DNA of 43,586 nucleotides from Microcaldota archaeon (GTDB taxonomy: Archaea; Micrarchaeota; Micrarchaeia; Micrarchaeales; CABMGC01): positions 1-43,586 of the forward strand of contig DAHWIK010000022.1 of assembly GCA_027345185.1 (NCBI GenBank), given 5' to 3'. The position numbers and the translations under genes are program-made. Positions 1-8,070 of the stretch are shown in pieces (positions within the stretch are counted from its first letter, which is position 1; each line of letters starts with the position of its first letter). Under the pieces are notes generated by a model. It did not search any database and was not told the origin of the DNA. It saw only the letters and a program-made list of their open reading frames with translations.

Positions 1-2
1 AA

Positions 3-863
3 TGGGGAGCAGATAGAACCGTGGACGACAAACCTAGAAGTGGTAAACCATCAAAACTGACACCAGAAGATGACAAAGAAATCAAAGACCTTATAGACAA
101 CAAGAAACCCAAAGATTTCGGGATAAACGCTGCAACTTGGACGACCAGGGAACTGCGAGAATATTTTCTGAAGTCCCATAATAAGGATATTGCTGAAGAA
201 ACCATCAGAGTGCACCTTCGCAAGACAGGTGCAAAGTATGTTAAATCGCAGTTAAGATACAAAGAGGCAGACATGAATAAACAGGTGAAATTTGCCCAAA
301 ATTTTCTCACTCTCTCAACAGAATCCGATTTCACCAAAATAGTATTTATCGACGAGATGTCTGTATCTACATCTGCACATAACGGTTATGGATGGACGTA
401 CAATCAGAGACTTGTGGTTGATGCGCCTCAAAAAGGGGTAGAAAGGGCAAACTACTTCGGCGCGGTGGAGGTCTCAGAAGGCGAGATAATCGAGACTGTA
501 AGGAAGAGCGCAAAGACGCCGTCATTCCTCTTGCTACTTCATAAAATAGACGATAGATATCCTAACGACAAAGTGCTTATATTGATGGATAACAGCGCAG
601 TCCATCACGATAAACGAGTAGCACGGTTCTTCGGTAAAAAGGATCATATGAAACCTCTGTTCCTACCTCCGTATTCACCAGAAATCAATCCAGAGGAATA
701 TGTCCATAATTATTTGAGGAACAAAACACTGAACAACTGCAATTTTATGAGCATAAAACAGATAGGTATAGTGATTGCAAACTTTATCAGGCGGATGGAC
801 CAGAAAATGATAAAGAGTATTGCGCCATTGGCACCTATTGAGGCATTACTTTCGGTCAAATGA
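3..863 (+). CDS. IS630-family transposase, 5' end outside the window
   Basis: This is a DDE transposase that would cut and paste its own insertion sequence. The reading frame is open to the left window edge (codons from base 3), and the GTG at 21 sits inside a typical IS630 segment (DDKPRSGKPSKLT), so the true start lies upstream. An N-terminal helix-turn-helix part is followed by the catalytic core: FIDEMS (first Asp), LMDNSAVHH (second Asp) and PPYSPEINPEEYVHNYLR (the Glu and the IS630 signature). The ORF looks intact to its TGA. Downstream ankyrin coding sequence begins within about 30 bases of the stop, so the element's right end should lie near 865-890. The left terminal repeat is not visible, so the boundaries are unproven. 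The family call is firm; present activity is unknown. Confidence 0.93.
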   Translation, partial: WGADRTVDDKPRSGKPSKLTPEDDKEIKDLIDNKKPKDFGINAATWTTRELREYFLKSHNKDIAEETIRVHLRKTGAKYVKSQLRYKEADMNKQVKFAQNFLTLSTESDFTKIVFIDEMSVSTSAHNGYGWTYNQRLVVDAPQKGVERANYFGAVEVSEGEIIETVRKSAKTPSFLLLLHKIDDRYPNDKVLILMDNSAVHHDKRVARFFGKKDHMKPLFLPPYSPEINPEEYVHNYLRNKTLNNCNFMSIKQIGIVIANFIRRMDQKMIKSIAPLAPIEALLSVK

Positions 864-1135
864 CTGTTGTGGGACTTTCAAGGAAAGCTATAATGTTCGT
901 GGCAAGGTACGGATTTGAGCCTATTGCAACCATGCTCCTTGATTATGGCGCCGACCCTTTCGCAAGAAGCAATTACGGACTGGCTGCCAACGACTTTGCA
1001 AAGGTCGCAGGCCATAGCAGCCTGCTTGGGATAATCCCAAGCGACGATGCCTTTAGGAAGGAATTGCAGCGCGGCTCTGAGGCAATTTCAAGGCTGAGAA
1101 GAGGGATTCATGAACAGCGCATAAAGGTGTTTTGA
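860..1135 (+). pseudogene. Ankyrin-repeat protein fragment, probably 5'-truncated by the IS630 insertion
   Basis: Residues of the form ARYGFEPIATMLLDYGADPF followed by NYGLAANDFAKVAGHSSLLG form one and a half ankyrin repeats. The ORF's first ATG overlaps the transposase stop (ATGA), and its first residues (TVVGLSRK) are not ankyrin-like, so they are probably insertion-sequence end sequence. Recognisable ankyrin sequence starts near the ATG at 893. The simplest reading is that an older ankyrin gene lost its 5' part when the element landed; a short expressed protein from 893 is possible. The C-terminus reads EAISRLRRGIHEQR, a tail resembling those of the next gene and of the 15692-16699 protein. 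Ankyrin repeats usually mediate protein-protein contacts; no partner can be inferred. Confidence 0.6.
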
Positions 1136-1148
1136 TGGAGGATAACTA

Positions 1149-1508
1149 ATGCGGGCTGCAATGCATGGAAATCTTGAAACCGTTGTGTTCTTTGTAGAAA
1201 AAGGCGCAAACATTAATGCCAGGGATAATTTTTCCTGGACGCCGCTCATGAATGCCGCAAGCGTTAATGACACTCCCGAACGGCTTGAAATGGTGAAGTT
1301 TCTTGTGGGAAAAGGTGCAGATATAAACGTAATAAACCGCAATGGAATGACCGCATATGAATTGGCGAAGAAGTTGAAGAATGAGAATATTGCAGTATTC
1401 CTATCTTGCGCTGAAACGTCGGTAATGGTGATGGCCGATGCAAGGGTCGCGCTGGGGAGATTGCGGAGAGGGTCTGCTGAAAATGGTGCAAGGAGGATCA
1501 CGGTCTAA
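1149..1508 (+). CDS. Small ankyrin-repeat protein
   Basis: The 119-residue product holds two to three ankyrin repeats: a first repeat with GNLETVVFFVEKGANINARD, then TPLMNAASVNDTPERLEMVKF with GADINVINRNGMTAYELAK. The ATG is preceded by a good Shine-Dalgarno (GGAGG about seven bases upstream) and the preceding in-frame codons include a stop, so this start is likely real even though the protein begins directly inside a repeat. It follows the upstream ankyrin fragment by 13 bases in a different frame and may have been in its operon. The last 25 residues are not ankyrin and contain ARVALGRLRRG, matching the tail of the upstream fragment. No signal peptide or membrane segment is seen, so it is probably cytoplasmic. 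Confidence 0.7.
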   Translation: MRAAMHGNLETVVFFVEKGANINARDNFSWTPLMNAASVNDTPERLEMVKFLVGKGADINVINRNGMTAYELAKKLKNENIAVFLSCAETSVMVMADARVALGRLRRGSAENGARRITV

Positions 1509-1559
1509 ACAGCCACTGAATAATGCGTGGATATACTGCGGTGCGAAATCATTTATCAG

Positions 1560-1578
1560 AATATATAATAAATTATAG
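1560..1578 (+). promoter_or_regulatory. AT-rich TATA-like promoter of the secreted-protein gene
   Basis: The gap between the ankyrin gene and the secreted-protein gene contains an AT-rich run (ATATATAATAAATTATA) about 35-45 bases before the ATG at 1609. This fits an archaeal TATA box with a short leader. It is inferred from composition and spacing only. Confidence 0.4.
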
Positions 1579-1608
1579 CCTTTCAATTAATAGAGTATAT
1601 GGGATTAC

Positions 1609-3198
1609 ATGAATCATAAGTTAGAAACCAGCATACTTAGATTCCTCATCGTATCATGCATGCTGATTGGTATTTCATACGCCTCCTCGTTCCAGTTAAG
1701 TTCTGTTTATCTGAACAACACAGCAAATCCAGGGCATACCCTGCAGCCCAACCAGCCAGAAGCCCAGGGAGTCTGGTCATTTAACGTATCGTTCAACAGC
1801 ACTGGGCAGAACATAAACGCAAGCATAGGGTCAGGAGCAATTAATTATACCGACTCTGCAGGTAGGCAGATAACAGCTTCTTACCCTCTGCGGATATATG
1901 GCACTCTGAGCCAACAGAAGACCTCGTATTACACAGTCAATACGTTCAGGCTTGTGCCGATACAGACAATGTCTTCTTATTATACGGTTGGCACTGTTAC
2001 TCAGAGCGGAATATACCAGAACGCCACTCCTGCCCCGCAGTGCTATCCTACTGGGCTTTACTCGGAGTGGGATCTATACTTAAGCGTTCAGCCGAGCTTC
2101 GGCAGCATAGTAAATAATGTTCCTGTAGGGCGGGTATGCATATACAATGAGACTGTGGGATGGGCAGAGGTGCTTCCTGTGTCCCCTATAGTCCGGCTCT
2201 TTGCGAACATATCACTTTATGCAAACGGTCAGCATGAGGTACTGCAGTTGCCTTATAATAATACACCGGCTATCTCTAGTGACAGGCTTGCAGAGGCATG
2301 GTGGATAAACCAGACAGGCATAGCGCTTGGAGGAACAGCAGCGCCAAATGGCACAGATTATGTAGCACTCAATGACTCTAAGGGGCATTGGTATCTTCAG
2401 AATGCTGGCACATACATGAGGTGGTACACGCAGTATTACAAATTCACTCAGAGCAAAATACCAAACTTCAATCAGCATTTCAATCCGACCAGCCTAGGCA
2501 TAGTTTCCAGTTCGTGCGTTGTTGTATCTGCTACACAACTTACCAACCAGTCAGTCAAAAATGCAGTTAACTGCATGAATACAACAGCTTCAGTTTACTA
2601 TTCGTTGTCGAATCTTCAGGCTGCAGCGCTTATGTATTCGGTGCAGAACCTGTCTGGATATCAATATGAGATAACCAATTTTGACGGAAGCCCTGCATTT
2701 GCAATAAACCTCCCTGCAAGATTCACACCCAATCCTAGGATAAGGTTCGCTCTGAATGGTCAGTTCCTAGGGTTTTCACTTCCTGCAGGAGCCCCGCAGA
2801 TACTCATAGTAAATGCATCTCCTGTCAGCATATCAGGGACAGGAACCTTGACAATGCTCGTTGAGAATTATGGAACAACCCAGGGGCTTTTCAAAGTCTC
2901 GATAAACGACTGCTCTGGAGTATCGGCTGAGCCGGGAGTGAGCTATACTGTTGGATCCGGCCAGGTAGCAAACATAACAACATCATTCACAGCTCCTAAT
3001 GCAAACCTTACCCTGAACGAGCAGTGCGAAGTGCAGATAATGGGGGCAAATGGCGGAGGGAATACAAAGACAGTCGCTCTGGTCTCCCAGACCCCTAATG
3101 AATATCTGCATAATGAACTAGAAGGGGCGCAAAGCGCTTTGTGCGATAGCGACGGGATATTCACAGAATTCCTATGCCAGTATGTAGGGATAGGATAA
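1609..3198 (+). CDS. Secreted Asn/Ser/Thr-rich surface protein, unknown function
   Basis: The 529-residue product begins with a short charged segment, then a hydrophobic stretch (LRFLIVSCMLIGISYASS) that looks like a Sec signal peptide ending near residue 26. The rest is rich in Asn, Ser, Thr and Tyr, has many N-x-S/T sequons (NNT, NVS, NAS, NQS, NLS), and appears made of beta-strands with scattered cysteines that could form disulfides. No C-terminal membrane anchor or sorting motif is visible; it ends in a short Glu/Cys-containing segment. I recognise no named domain. It is probably exported and glycosylated. It converges on the oxidoreductase gene with only five bases between the stops, so it is its own transcription unit. 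Confidence 0.75.
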   Translation: MNHKLETSILRFLIVSCMLIGISYASSFQLSSVYLNNTANPGHTLQPNQPEAQGVWSFNVSFNSTGQNINASIGSGAINYTDSAGRQITASYPLRIYGTLSQQKTSYYTVNTFRLVPIQTMSSYYTVGTVTQSGIYQNATPAPQCYPTGLYSEWDLYLSVQPSFGSIVNNVPVGRVCIYNETVGWAEVLPVSPIVRLFANISLYANGQHEVLQLPYNNTPAISSDRLAEAWWINQTGIALGGTAAPNGTDYVALNDSKGHWYLQNAGTYMRWYTQYYKFTQSKIPNFNQHFNPTSLGIVSSSCVVVSATQLTNQSVKNAVNCMNTTASVYYSLSNLQAAALMYSVQNLSGYQYEITNFDGSPAFAINLPARFTPNPRIRFALNGQFLGFSLPAGAPQILIVNASPVSISGTGTLTMLVENYGTTQGLFKVSINDCSGVSAEPGVSYTVGSGQVANITTSFTAPNANLTLNEQCEVQIMGANGGGNTKTVALVSQTPNEYLHNELEGAQSALCDSDGIFTEFLCQYVGIG

Positions 3199-3203
3199 AG
3201 GAA

Positions 3204-4331
3204 TCAACCAATCTTGTTCTCGAGTCCCTCATTTACGAATTGGCTTATCTTAGCACTGTCTGTTATGAGCGGCGTTGATTTAAGCATCTCCTGGTAGGTC
3301 CACTGTGGACCGAATATTACCCTTAGGTCATTTATTGTGAATCCGGGATTCCTCTCCCTGCACAGCTCCAATATGTCATTCACTAATATGTCCGGGGGCG
3401 TAGGGCCCTTTGGCGCACCTGATTCAATCATGTCTCCGTTCAATGCAGTCCTGAGCACCCATATTCCCCTGTTGTCAGTGCTGTATTCGGATTCGGAGTC
3501 TATGAACTCTAAATCAAGGCATTGGCCTCCTTCGAAGATTAGCCTCATGCGCTTCCGCTCATGCTGTATCTTAAGTCCCAACCCTACACGTATGTCTGCC
3601 ATTGCTCCTTCCTTGAAGAATGCACCTGATATCTTGACCCGCGCGTGAACCCCTGTCGGATCGCCGACAACATATGCCGGATTTGCAACATACGGATGCA
3701 TCTCCTTTAGCTCGAATCTCTCAGCAATAGCACCCTTGTAATAAGTCTCGAAGGGGTGTATTAGGTCCATGAACACCCCTCCGTTCTTCATCTGGAATAG
3801 CCACAGCCTCCTTCTGTCAACGTTGGGGTGTTCGGGCTCAAAGAACGTGAACGATGTGGCGACTATCTTGCCGTACTCTTTTGTCATCCTCTTGAGCATC
3901 TCGACAAGCCCGATGGTAAGCAGCTTGTGTGCATAGTGAAGATGAAGGTACGATTTGTTCTGCAGGCCGTTCTTCTCTATGTAATCAAGAACGCCCTCAA
4001 ACTCCTGCTTGTTGCCTCCGAAGGTCTTCTCTGTCAGCACTATCTTCCCCTTTGAAAGGGATTGCATAGTCTGCTGCGCGTGGAACTCGTTTGGATCAGA
4101 GACATGCACTATGTCCAGCCCCTCAAAGAATCCTTCGGGAATAGTCGTATTGCCATTTATCTGGTAGTAATTCGACTCTGGAACGTTTAGGTTGGCAAGC
4201 CTATCCTTTTTTGATTCAACGGCGCTAGCCCCTGCAACCTTGAGCAGCTTTATCTCGTTGGTCTTGACCATTCCGGCGTACAGCCTCTCGAACCAATGCC
4301 CCATACCTATAACTCCGAGATTATATGCCAT
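3204..4331 (-). CDS. Gfo/Idh/MocA-type NAD(P)-dependent oxidoreductase
   Basis: The 375-residue protein has an N-terminal Rossmann start (LGVIGMGHWFERLYAG), then DIVHVSDPNEFHAQQ and TEKTFGG, the equivalent of the Gfo/Idh EKP motif. About 27 residues later comes HLHYAHKLL, and further on GGVFMDLIHPFETYY, a conserved Asp/His region of the second domain. Gfo/Idh enzymes oxidise or epimerise sugars with NAD(P). Its ATG lies inside the end of the 6-phosphogluconate dehydrogenase gene (11-base overlap), so the two are co-transcribed and likely act in one pathway. The EK-x-FG plus downstream HY pattern also resembles glucose-6-phosphate dehydrogenase (EKPFG and DHYLGK), a structural relative. Oxidation of glucose-6-phosphate is therefore a reasonable hypothesis but not shown. 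Confidence 0.8.
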   Translation of the reverse strand: MAYNLGVIGMGHWFERLYAGMVKTNEIKLLKVAGASAVESKKDRLANLNVPESNYYQINGNTTIPEGFFEGLDIVHVSDPNEFHAQQTMQSLSKGKIVLTEKTFGGNKQEFEGVLDYIEKNGLQNKSYLHLHYAHKLLTIGLVEMLKRMTKEYGKIVATSFTFFEPEHPNVDRRRLWLFQMKNGGVFMDLIHPFETYYKGAIAERFELKEMHPYVANPAYVVGDPTGVHARVKISGAFFKEGAMADIRVGLGLKIQHERKRMRLIFEGGQCLDLEFIDSESEYSTDNRGIWVLRTALNGDMIESGAPKGPTPPDILVNDILELCRERNPGFTINDLRVIFGPQWTYQEMLKSTPLITDSAKISQFVNEGLENKIG

Positions 4332-5271
4332 GCAGTCTCTCCTTCTTCACTTCGTGTCCTCCAAATTCGTGCCTCAAAGACGCAATGACCCTCTTGCTGA
4401 ACTTCTTTGCGTCACGGGATTCGAAACGTTCGTACAGAGATGTGGTTATTGCACTGAAAGGTATATTGTAATCTACAGCCTCCTTGACCGACCACTTGCC
4501 CTCTCCTGTGTCTTCAACATACGGGGCTATCGAATCAAGATGAGGGTCTAGCTCCAGAGCTTTTGATGCGAGCTCAATTAGGTATCCGCGTATCACGGAT
4601 CCGTTGTTCCACAACTCGGTGAGTTTCTTGAGATTTATGTTCTTATATGGACCGTTCTCAACAAGGTCAAGACCCTCAGCTATAGACTGCATCATCCCGT
4701 ACTCTATGGCATTGTGAACCATCTTAGTGAAGTGACCTGTCCCGCTCTCTCCTGTGTAAAGGTATCCTTTGGGAACGCTTAAGTCCTTGAATATATGCTC
4801 TGACCTATTGAACGCATTCTTGTCTCCTCCGATCATTATCGACATTCCGTTCAGCGCGCCGCTAGGCCCTCCGCTGCACCCAGCGTCCAGATATGATATT
4901 CCCATCTTTGCAAGCTCTGCGTTTAGTATTACTGCGTCTTTGTAGTAAGAGTTTGAGCCATCTATTATCGTATCACCTTTCTTGCAATGTGAAGCAAGCT
5001 CACGTATTATGCTTACGGTGATATCCCCTGATGTCAGCATGACCCAAACGGTCCTTGGTCCCTTCAAGTATGCAGCAAGTTCCTTGACTGACTTGGCCTT
5101 CCTTGCGCCTTTTGAGGCAACATCGTTTAGAGGCCCCGTGGATCTGTTGTACGCAGTAACAGAATAGCCCTTACTTAGCATCTGCAAAGCAATATTCTTC
5201 CCCATCTTTCCTAGGCCGACGATCCCTATCTCTTTTCCTGCCACTAAATCCCCAGTACAGGATTGTATCAT
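4321..5271 (-). CDS. gnd: 6-phosphogluconate dehydrogenase, short form
   Basis: This enzyme oxidatively decarboxylates 6-phosphogluconate to ribulose-5-phosphate. The nucleotide-binding loop GLGKMGKNIA lies near residues 20-29. The substrate motif DAGCSGGPSGA and the catalytic segment GHFTKMVHNAIEYGMMQSIAEG contain the Lys and Asn of the family, and GKWSVKEAVDYNIP is the C-terminal helical-domain signature. At 316 residues it belongs to the short (about 300-residue) form found in some bacteria and archaea, not the 470-residue form. The ATG at 5271 is taken as start; the Rossmann fold begins about 13 residues later, so a slightly later start is possible. It is first in an operon with the overlapping Gfo/Idh gene and is divergent from the gene at 5314. 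Confidence 0.92.
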   Translation of the reverse strand: MIQSCTGDLVAGKEIGIVGLGKMGKNIALQMLSKGYSVTAYNRSTGPLNDVASKGARKAKSVKELAAYLKGPRTVWVMLTSGDITVSIIRELASHCKKGDTIIDGSNSYYKDAVILNAELAKMGISYLDAGCSGGPSGALNGMSIMIGGDKNAFNRSEHIFKDLSVPKGYLYTGESGTGHFTKMVHNAIEYGMMQSIAEGLDLVENGPYKNINLKKLTELWNNGSVIRGYLIELASKALELDPHLDSIAPYVEDTGEGKWSVKEAVDYNIPFSAITTSLYERFESRDAKKFSKRVIASLRHEFGGHEVKKERLHGI

Positions 5272-5281
5272 GGATTAAAAG

Positions 5282-5290
5282 TTATAAATA
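5282..5290 (+). promoter_or_regulatory. TATA box in the divergent 5272-5313 promoter region
   Basis: TTATAAATA is centred about 28 bases before the ATG at 5314. That is the distance expected for a leaderless archaeal transcript of the nuclease-like gene. The same 42-bp gap must also hold the promoter for gnd on the other strand (reverse-strand ATATTTATAAC), so the two promoters overlap. Confidence 0.55.
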
Positions 5291-5313
5291 TGTGATCTTT
5301 CATCTTTTATGAC

Positions 5314-5874
5314 ATGCTAAAATCAGCGCCAAAAAAGTATGGGCCTGCAAATGAACCAGAATTGATGGGCTATCTGGCCGGTGAGCTTACCGAAAAGGCG
5401 ATTAGCATGAAGCTTTCTGCTATTTTAGGCTGCAGGTATACGCTGATTAATGGGCATGCGCCTTTCACCGCACCCAACTTCGGAGAATACAGAGGTATGA
5501 CCCCTAAGAATCTGGACGTAGTCCAAATAGATGCCAGGACTGGCAATGTGGCTGCCATATATGAGGTTAAGAGCACGACAACAGATAAGGTAGAGTTTAA
5601 TGTGAACGGCCAGTCTGGTATATTCATGGCCCATGCCGCAGAGCTGGGAATACCTACATTCCTTGTTGTGGTGCGGATGGACCGCAGTATCAGCGAGGAT
5701 GTTCTGAGAAAGGAGCTATCAACAGGCAAAGTGGTTATAAACCCAGAAGCATATCTGTCAGAAGTCAACCATCTGTTGAAAACTTCACGTGTAGAGCTAT
5801 ATGACTCGGCTCGGTTTATGGTTGAAGGCGGAAAGTTTCTGGTTTCTGGAGTCCCGAAGTCATTGGAGTCCTGA
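5314..5874 (+). CDS. Putative PD-(D/E)XK nuclease-superfamily protein
   Basis: The 186-residue protein is not a family I can name, but it shows the core of the restriction-endonuclease-like fold. There is an early helical part (ELMGYLAGELTEKAISMKLSAI), a strand with Asp (PKNLDVVQID), then AAIYEVKSTTT, giving the D...E-x-K arrangement. A later strand and helix read GQSGIFMAHAAELGIPTFLVVVRM. Members act as DNA or RNA nucleases using a divalent metal at the D/E/K triad. The protein is soluble, with no signal peptide. It is transcribed toward the conjugation-like operon with only two bases between their stop codons, so a functional tie is possible but unproven. A predicted structure with the triad clustered would support the call. 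Confidence 0.55.
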   Translation: MLKSAPKKYGPANEPELMGYLAGELTEKAISMKLSAILGCRYTLINGHAPFTAPNFGEYRGMTPKNLDVVQIDARTGNVAAIYEVKSTTTDKVEFNVNGQSGIFMAHAAELGIPTFLVVVRMDRSISEDVLRKELSTGKVVINPEAYLSEVNHLLKTSRVELYDSARFMVEGGKFLVSGVPKSLES

Positions 5875-5876
5875 CA

Positions 5877-6305
5877 TTATTGAACTATCTCTACATTTCC
5901 GTCAATTAAATGAGCAAGCATAAATCCTGAGTCAGGAGTGCAAGAAAGAACCTGCCGCTGTATCTGGTCTCTGCAGTTGCTTAATATTTTTATCTTGGTT
6001 TTCCTGTTTTTAAGGATATTATTCTGTTCGGACAGGTTTGCATGATAAATAATGCCAAATTCCGATGAGCGGTCTTTTATCTGAACTGCTCCGCTGGCAT
6101 CCACTCCGTTAGTTATAAGTAATTTCAACAGCTCTTCTTCTGATGCAAGTTCATTCTGGCTGCTGATCCTCTCAGAACCGGTAGCTTCGGCCGACTTTAT
6201 CGTTATCTTTGGAACATTGATTCGTATTCTCTTTGCAAATATCAGGAATCCAATGGCAAATAGTATCTCTGGCACACTAACTAGGAGCTGGTATGCGAAG
6301 TTCAT
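5877..6305 (-). CDS. Small protein with one N-terminal membrane helix, last gene of the conjugation-like operon
   Basis: The 142-residue product has a hydrophobic segment near residues 9-24 (VPEILFAIGFLIFAK) followed by basic residues, and then a soluble domain of about 115 residues. That topology suggests a membrane-anchored cytoplasmic protein. The middle reads EEELLKLLITNGV, helical and possibly a small winged-helix-like or dimerisation unit. The end (LIDGNVEIVQ) echoes the end of the preceding gene's product (SLRNGNLEIVRA). The ATG overlaps the upstream stop as ATGA, so it is translationally coupled to the 224-residue gene. I cannot assign a family; by position it is an accessory component or regulator of the membrane machine. 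Confidence 0.7.
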   Translation of the reverse strand: MNFAYQLLVSVPEILFAIGFLIFAKRIRINVPKITIKSAEATGSERISSQNELASEEELLKLLITNGVDASGAVQIKDRSSEFGIIYHANLSEQNNILKNRKTKIKILSNCRDQIQRQVLSCTPDSGFMLAHLIDGNVEIVQ

Positions 6306-6976
6306 GCCCTCACTATCTCAAGATTCCCGTTCCTCAAGCTTATGAACCTGTATCCCCTGCTTCTCAGCTCGTTTATTGCCTCTGCAATGGTCTCTTGGGT
6401 CACTCCAAGCTCCCTTGATATCGCTGTATGGTCGAACCCGTTGCCATATTTGCAGAGCATTAGGGTTGAAACAGTAGAAATAAGTCTTGACTTGAGCTCA
6501 TTTGAGTATTTTTCAAGCCTATTCCTCTGTCCAAGTAGTTCTATGACGCGTTTTGAAAGTATGATATCGGCTCTGCGGTTGAAATTGCTGGCCCTGTTCT
6601 CGTGAATTAATATATCGCTGTTTGAAAGGAGATACGTCAGGTATGGAAGCAGGCCCCGTAAATCTATCTCATAGTCCTCTGACAATGCAATGGAAACGCT
6701 CATCAGCCTGAGCACCGATTCTTTCATGAAATATGTTGGTGAAGATGTTGAATTGGTGGTCATTGTTATCCTGTCCTTCTCCAATTCAAGCACATGGAAC
6801 CTGTCGGCCTGCGTTTCATACCCTATAAGGTAAGTTATCCTGGTCCCTGTGGCCACTTGCTTGATGGCTGGATAGCAGGATATCCTTGATTTTACACTTG
6901 GCATGCTGGTTTTAATTCTTGCCTCAAGTCTTATCCTGCTTGAGAAATAGATCTTTCCCTTGTTTTTCGTATTCAT
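6302..6976 (-). CDS. Winged-helix DNA-binding protein of the conjugation-like operon
   Basis: The C-terminal 50 residues form a helix-turn-helix/winged-helix unit of MarR- or Crp-like type: DHTAISRELGVTQETIAEAI as helix-turn-helix, then ELRSRGYRFISLRNGNLEIV as wing. The N-terminal 150 residues are of unknown type, basic at the start, with a helix-rich middle. It sits between the VirB4-like ATPase (ATGA overlap upstream) and the small membrane protein (ATGA overlap downstream), so all three are coupled. It may autoregulate the operon, possibly through the palindrome at 10219-10240, or it may be a DNA-recruiting subunit. Both are inference. No membrane segment is present. Confidence 0.72.
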   Translation of the reverse strand: MNTKNKGKIYFSSRIRLEARIKTSMPSVKSRISCYPAIKQVATGTRITYLIGYETQADRFHVLELEKDRITMTTNSTSSPTYFMKESVLRLMSVSIALSEDYEIDLRGLLPYLTYLLSNSDILIHENRASNFNRRADIILSKRVIELLGQRNRLEKYSNELKSRLISTVSTLMLCKYGNGFDHTAISRELGVTQETIAEAINELRSRGYRFISLRNGNLEIVRA

Positions 6977-8070
6977 GCACCAATATTGCTTATTGCTATG
7001 GAGAAGGCGTCGGCTATGCTTGAGTTGCTGAATCCGATTTTCTGTAGTCTCAGCAGTATGCCGCGCCTGTCTGCACCGTTTTCAATCAGTTTCGCCACTA
7101 GGTCAGGTAGAGTTATGCAGTTTTCCTTGACCTTATCCTTTACATGAACCAATTTACCCCTTCCGCACAGTGAAGCAACCATTTCGTCGAATTCTGTCAC
7201 GCTTATTCCAATCTCCATTCCAGCACCTGTTCTAATTCTTATCGTATTGGTGTCCCGTATCCCTATAACTTTGCGTATGGTGAATGCTGACCTTACACCG
7301 GATTTGTGAAGCTGAATTACAAAGCAGCTGCCAAGGTCAAGATCTTGTATGCTTTTGAGCTCCTTCTCCGACAGGTTGAAGTTTTTTGACAGAGTCTCAA
7401 GGCTTTTGATGTTTGTTGTCTTGAATATGAAGATCGTGGCCATGTTTGATAGGATGTTTGCGCTTGTGTCGTGCAGGAGCTGGGATGACGTTATCAGGCC
7501 AACGCCATATTTTCTGCCCTCCCTTATGATTGTCTCGAGCCCCTTGTTCTTTTCTATGAGCTTCCATGCCTCGTCGATCAGTATCATCAGCCTGTTCCTC
7601 TGCTTGTAGCCTCTCTTTCTCATCAGTTCTGCGGCCTTGTCGAAAATCTCTGATGCCTTTGCCACCTTTTCACTTTCTGATAGCCCATGCAGGTCTATGT
7701 GCATCACGCCTTGGCCCTCTCCAAAAAGCCCTTCCAGACCTGGTGAATTTATGACCTGAAGGCTTGATGCGGCTTCAAGGTATTCTCCTGTAAAATCGAT
7801 AAGCAGCACGTTTGAGCTTGAAAACATGTACATGCGTGCGAAAAGGCTTTTTGCAAGATAGGTCTTTCCTCCACCGGTCATTCCACATATCAATATGTGC
7901 GGATTCAGCAGGTTTCTGAAATCTATGAATGCGGGCATGTTTAAATGGCTGGTATTTCCCAGCAGGGTCCCATCTTCAGAGCTTCTGGCGCTGGTTTCCA
8001 GGTCCGGCTCTGGAGATATTGGCATATATATCAAATTGGCAACGCTTTCTGAGCTTATCAGGTCTAGCAA
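6973..8070 (-). CDS. VirB4/CedB-like (HerA-FtsK superfamily) ATPase, motor domain
   Basis: The product has Walker A GMTGGGKT at about residues 63-70, preceded by LLNPHILIC as in VirB4 proteins. Walker B is LMILIDEAWKLI at about 161-172, and a GLITSSQ sensor segment follows. Such hexameric ATPases drive conjugation, DNA import or pilus assembly at the membrane. At 365 residues it lacks the N-terminal domain usual for VirB4/CedB. That domain appears to be the previous ORF: the two lie in the same frame, separated only by one TGA (8071-8073), and the annotated TTG start is the very next codon. Joined, they would be about 606 residues. Alternatives are a natural split, a nonsense mutation, an assembly error or recoding. 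An ATG 15 codons in is another possible start. Confidence 0.88.
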   Translation of the reverse strand: MLDLISSESVANLIYMPISPEPDLETSARSSEDGTLLGNTSHLNMPAFIDFRNLLNPHILICGMTGGGKTYLAKSLFARMYMFSSSNVLLIDFTGEYLEAASSLQVINSPGLEGLFGEGQGVMHIDLHGLSESEKVAKASEIFDKAAELMRKRGYKQRNRLMILIDEAWKLIEKNKGLETIIREGRKYGVGLITSSQLLHDTSANILSNMATIFIFKTTNIKSLETLSKNFNLSEKELKSIQDLDLGSCFVIQLHKSGVRSAFTIRKVIGIRDTNTIRIRTGAGMEIGISVTEFDEMVASLCGRGKLVHVKDKVKENCITLPDLVAKLIENGADRRGILLRLQKIGFSNSSIADAFSIAISNIGA

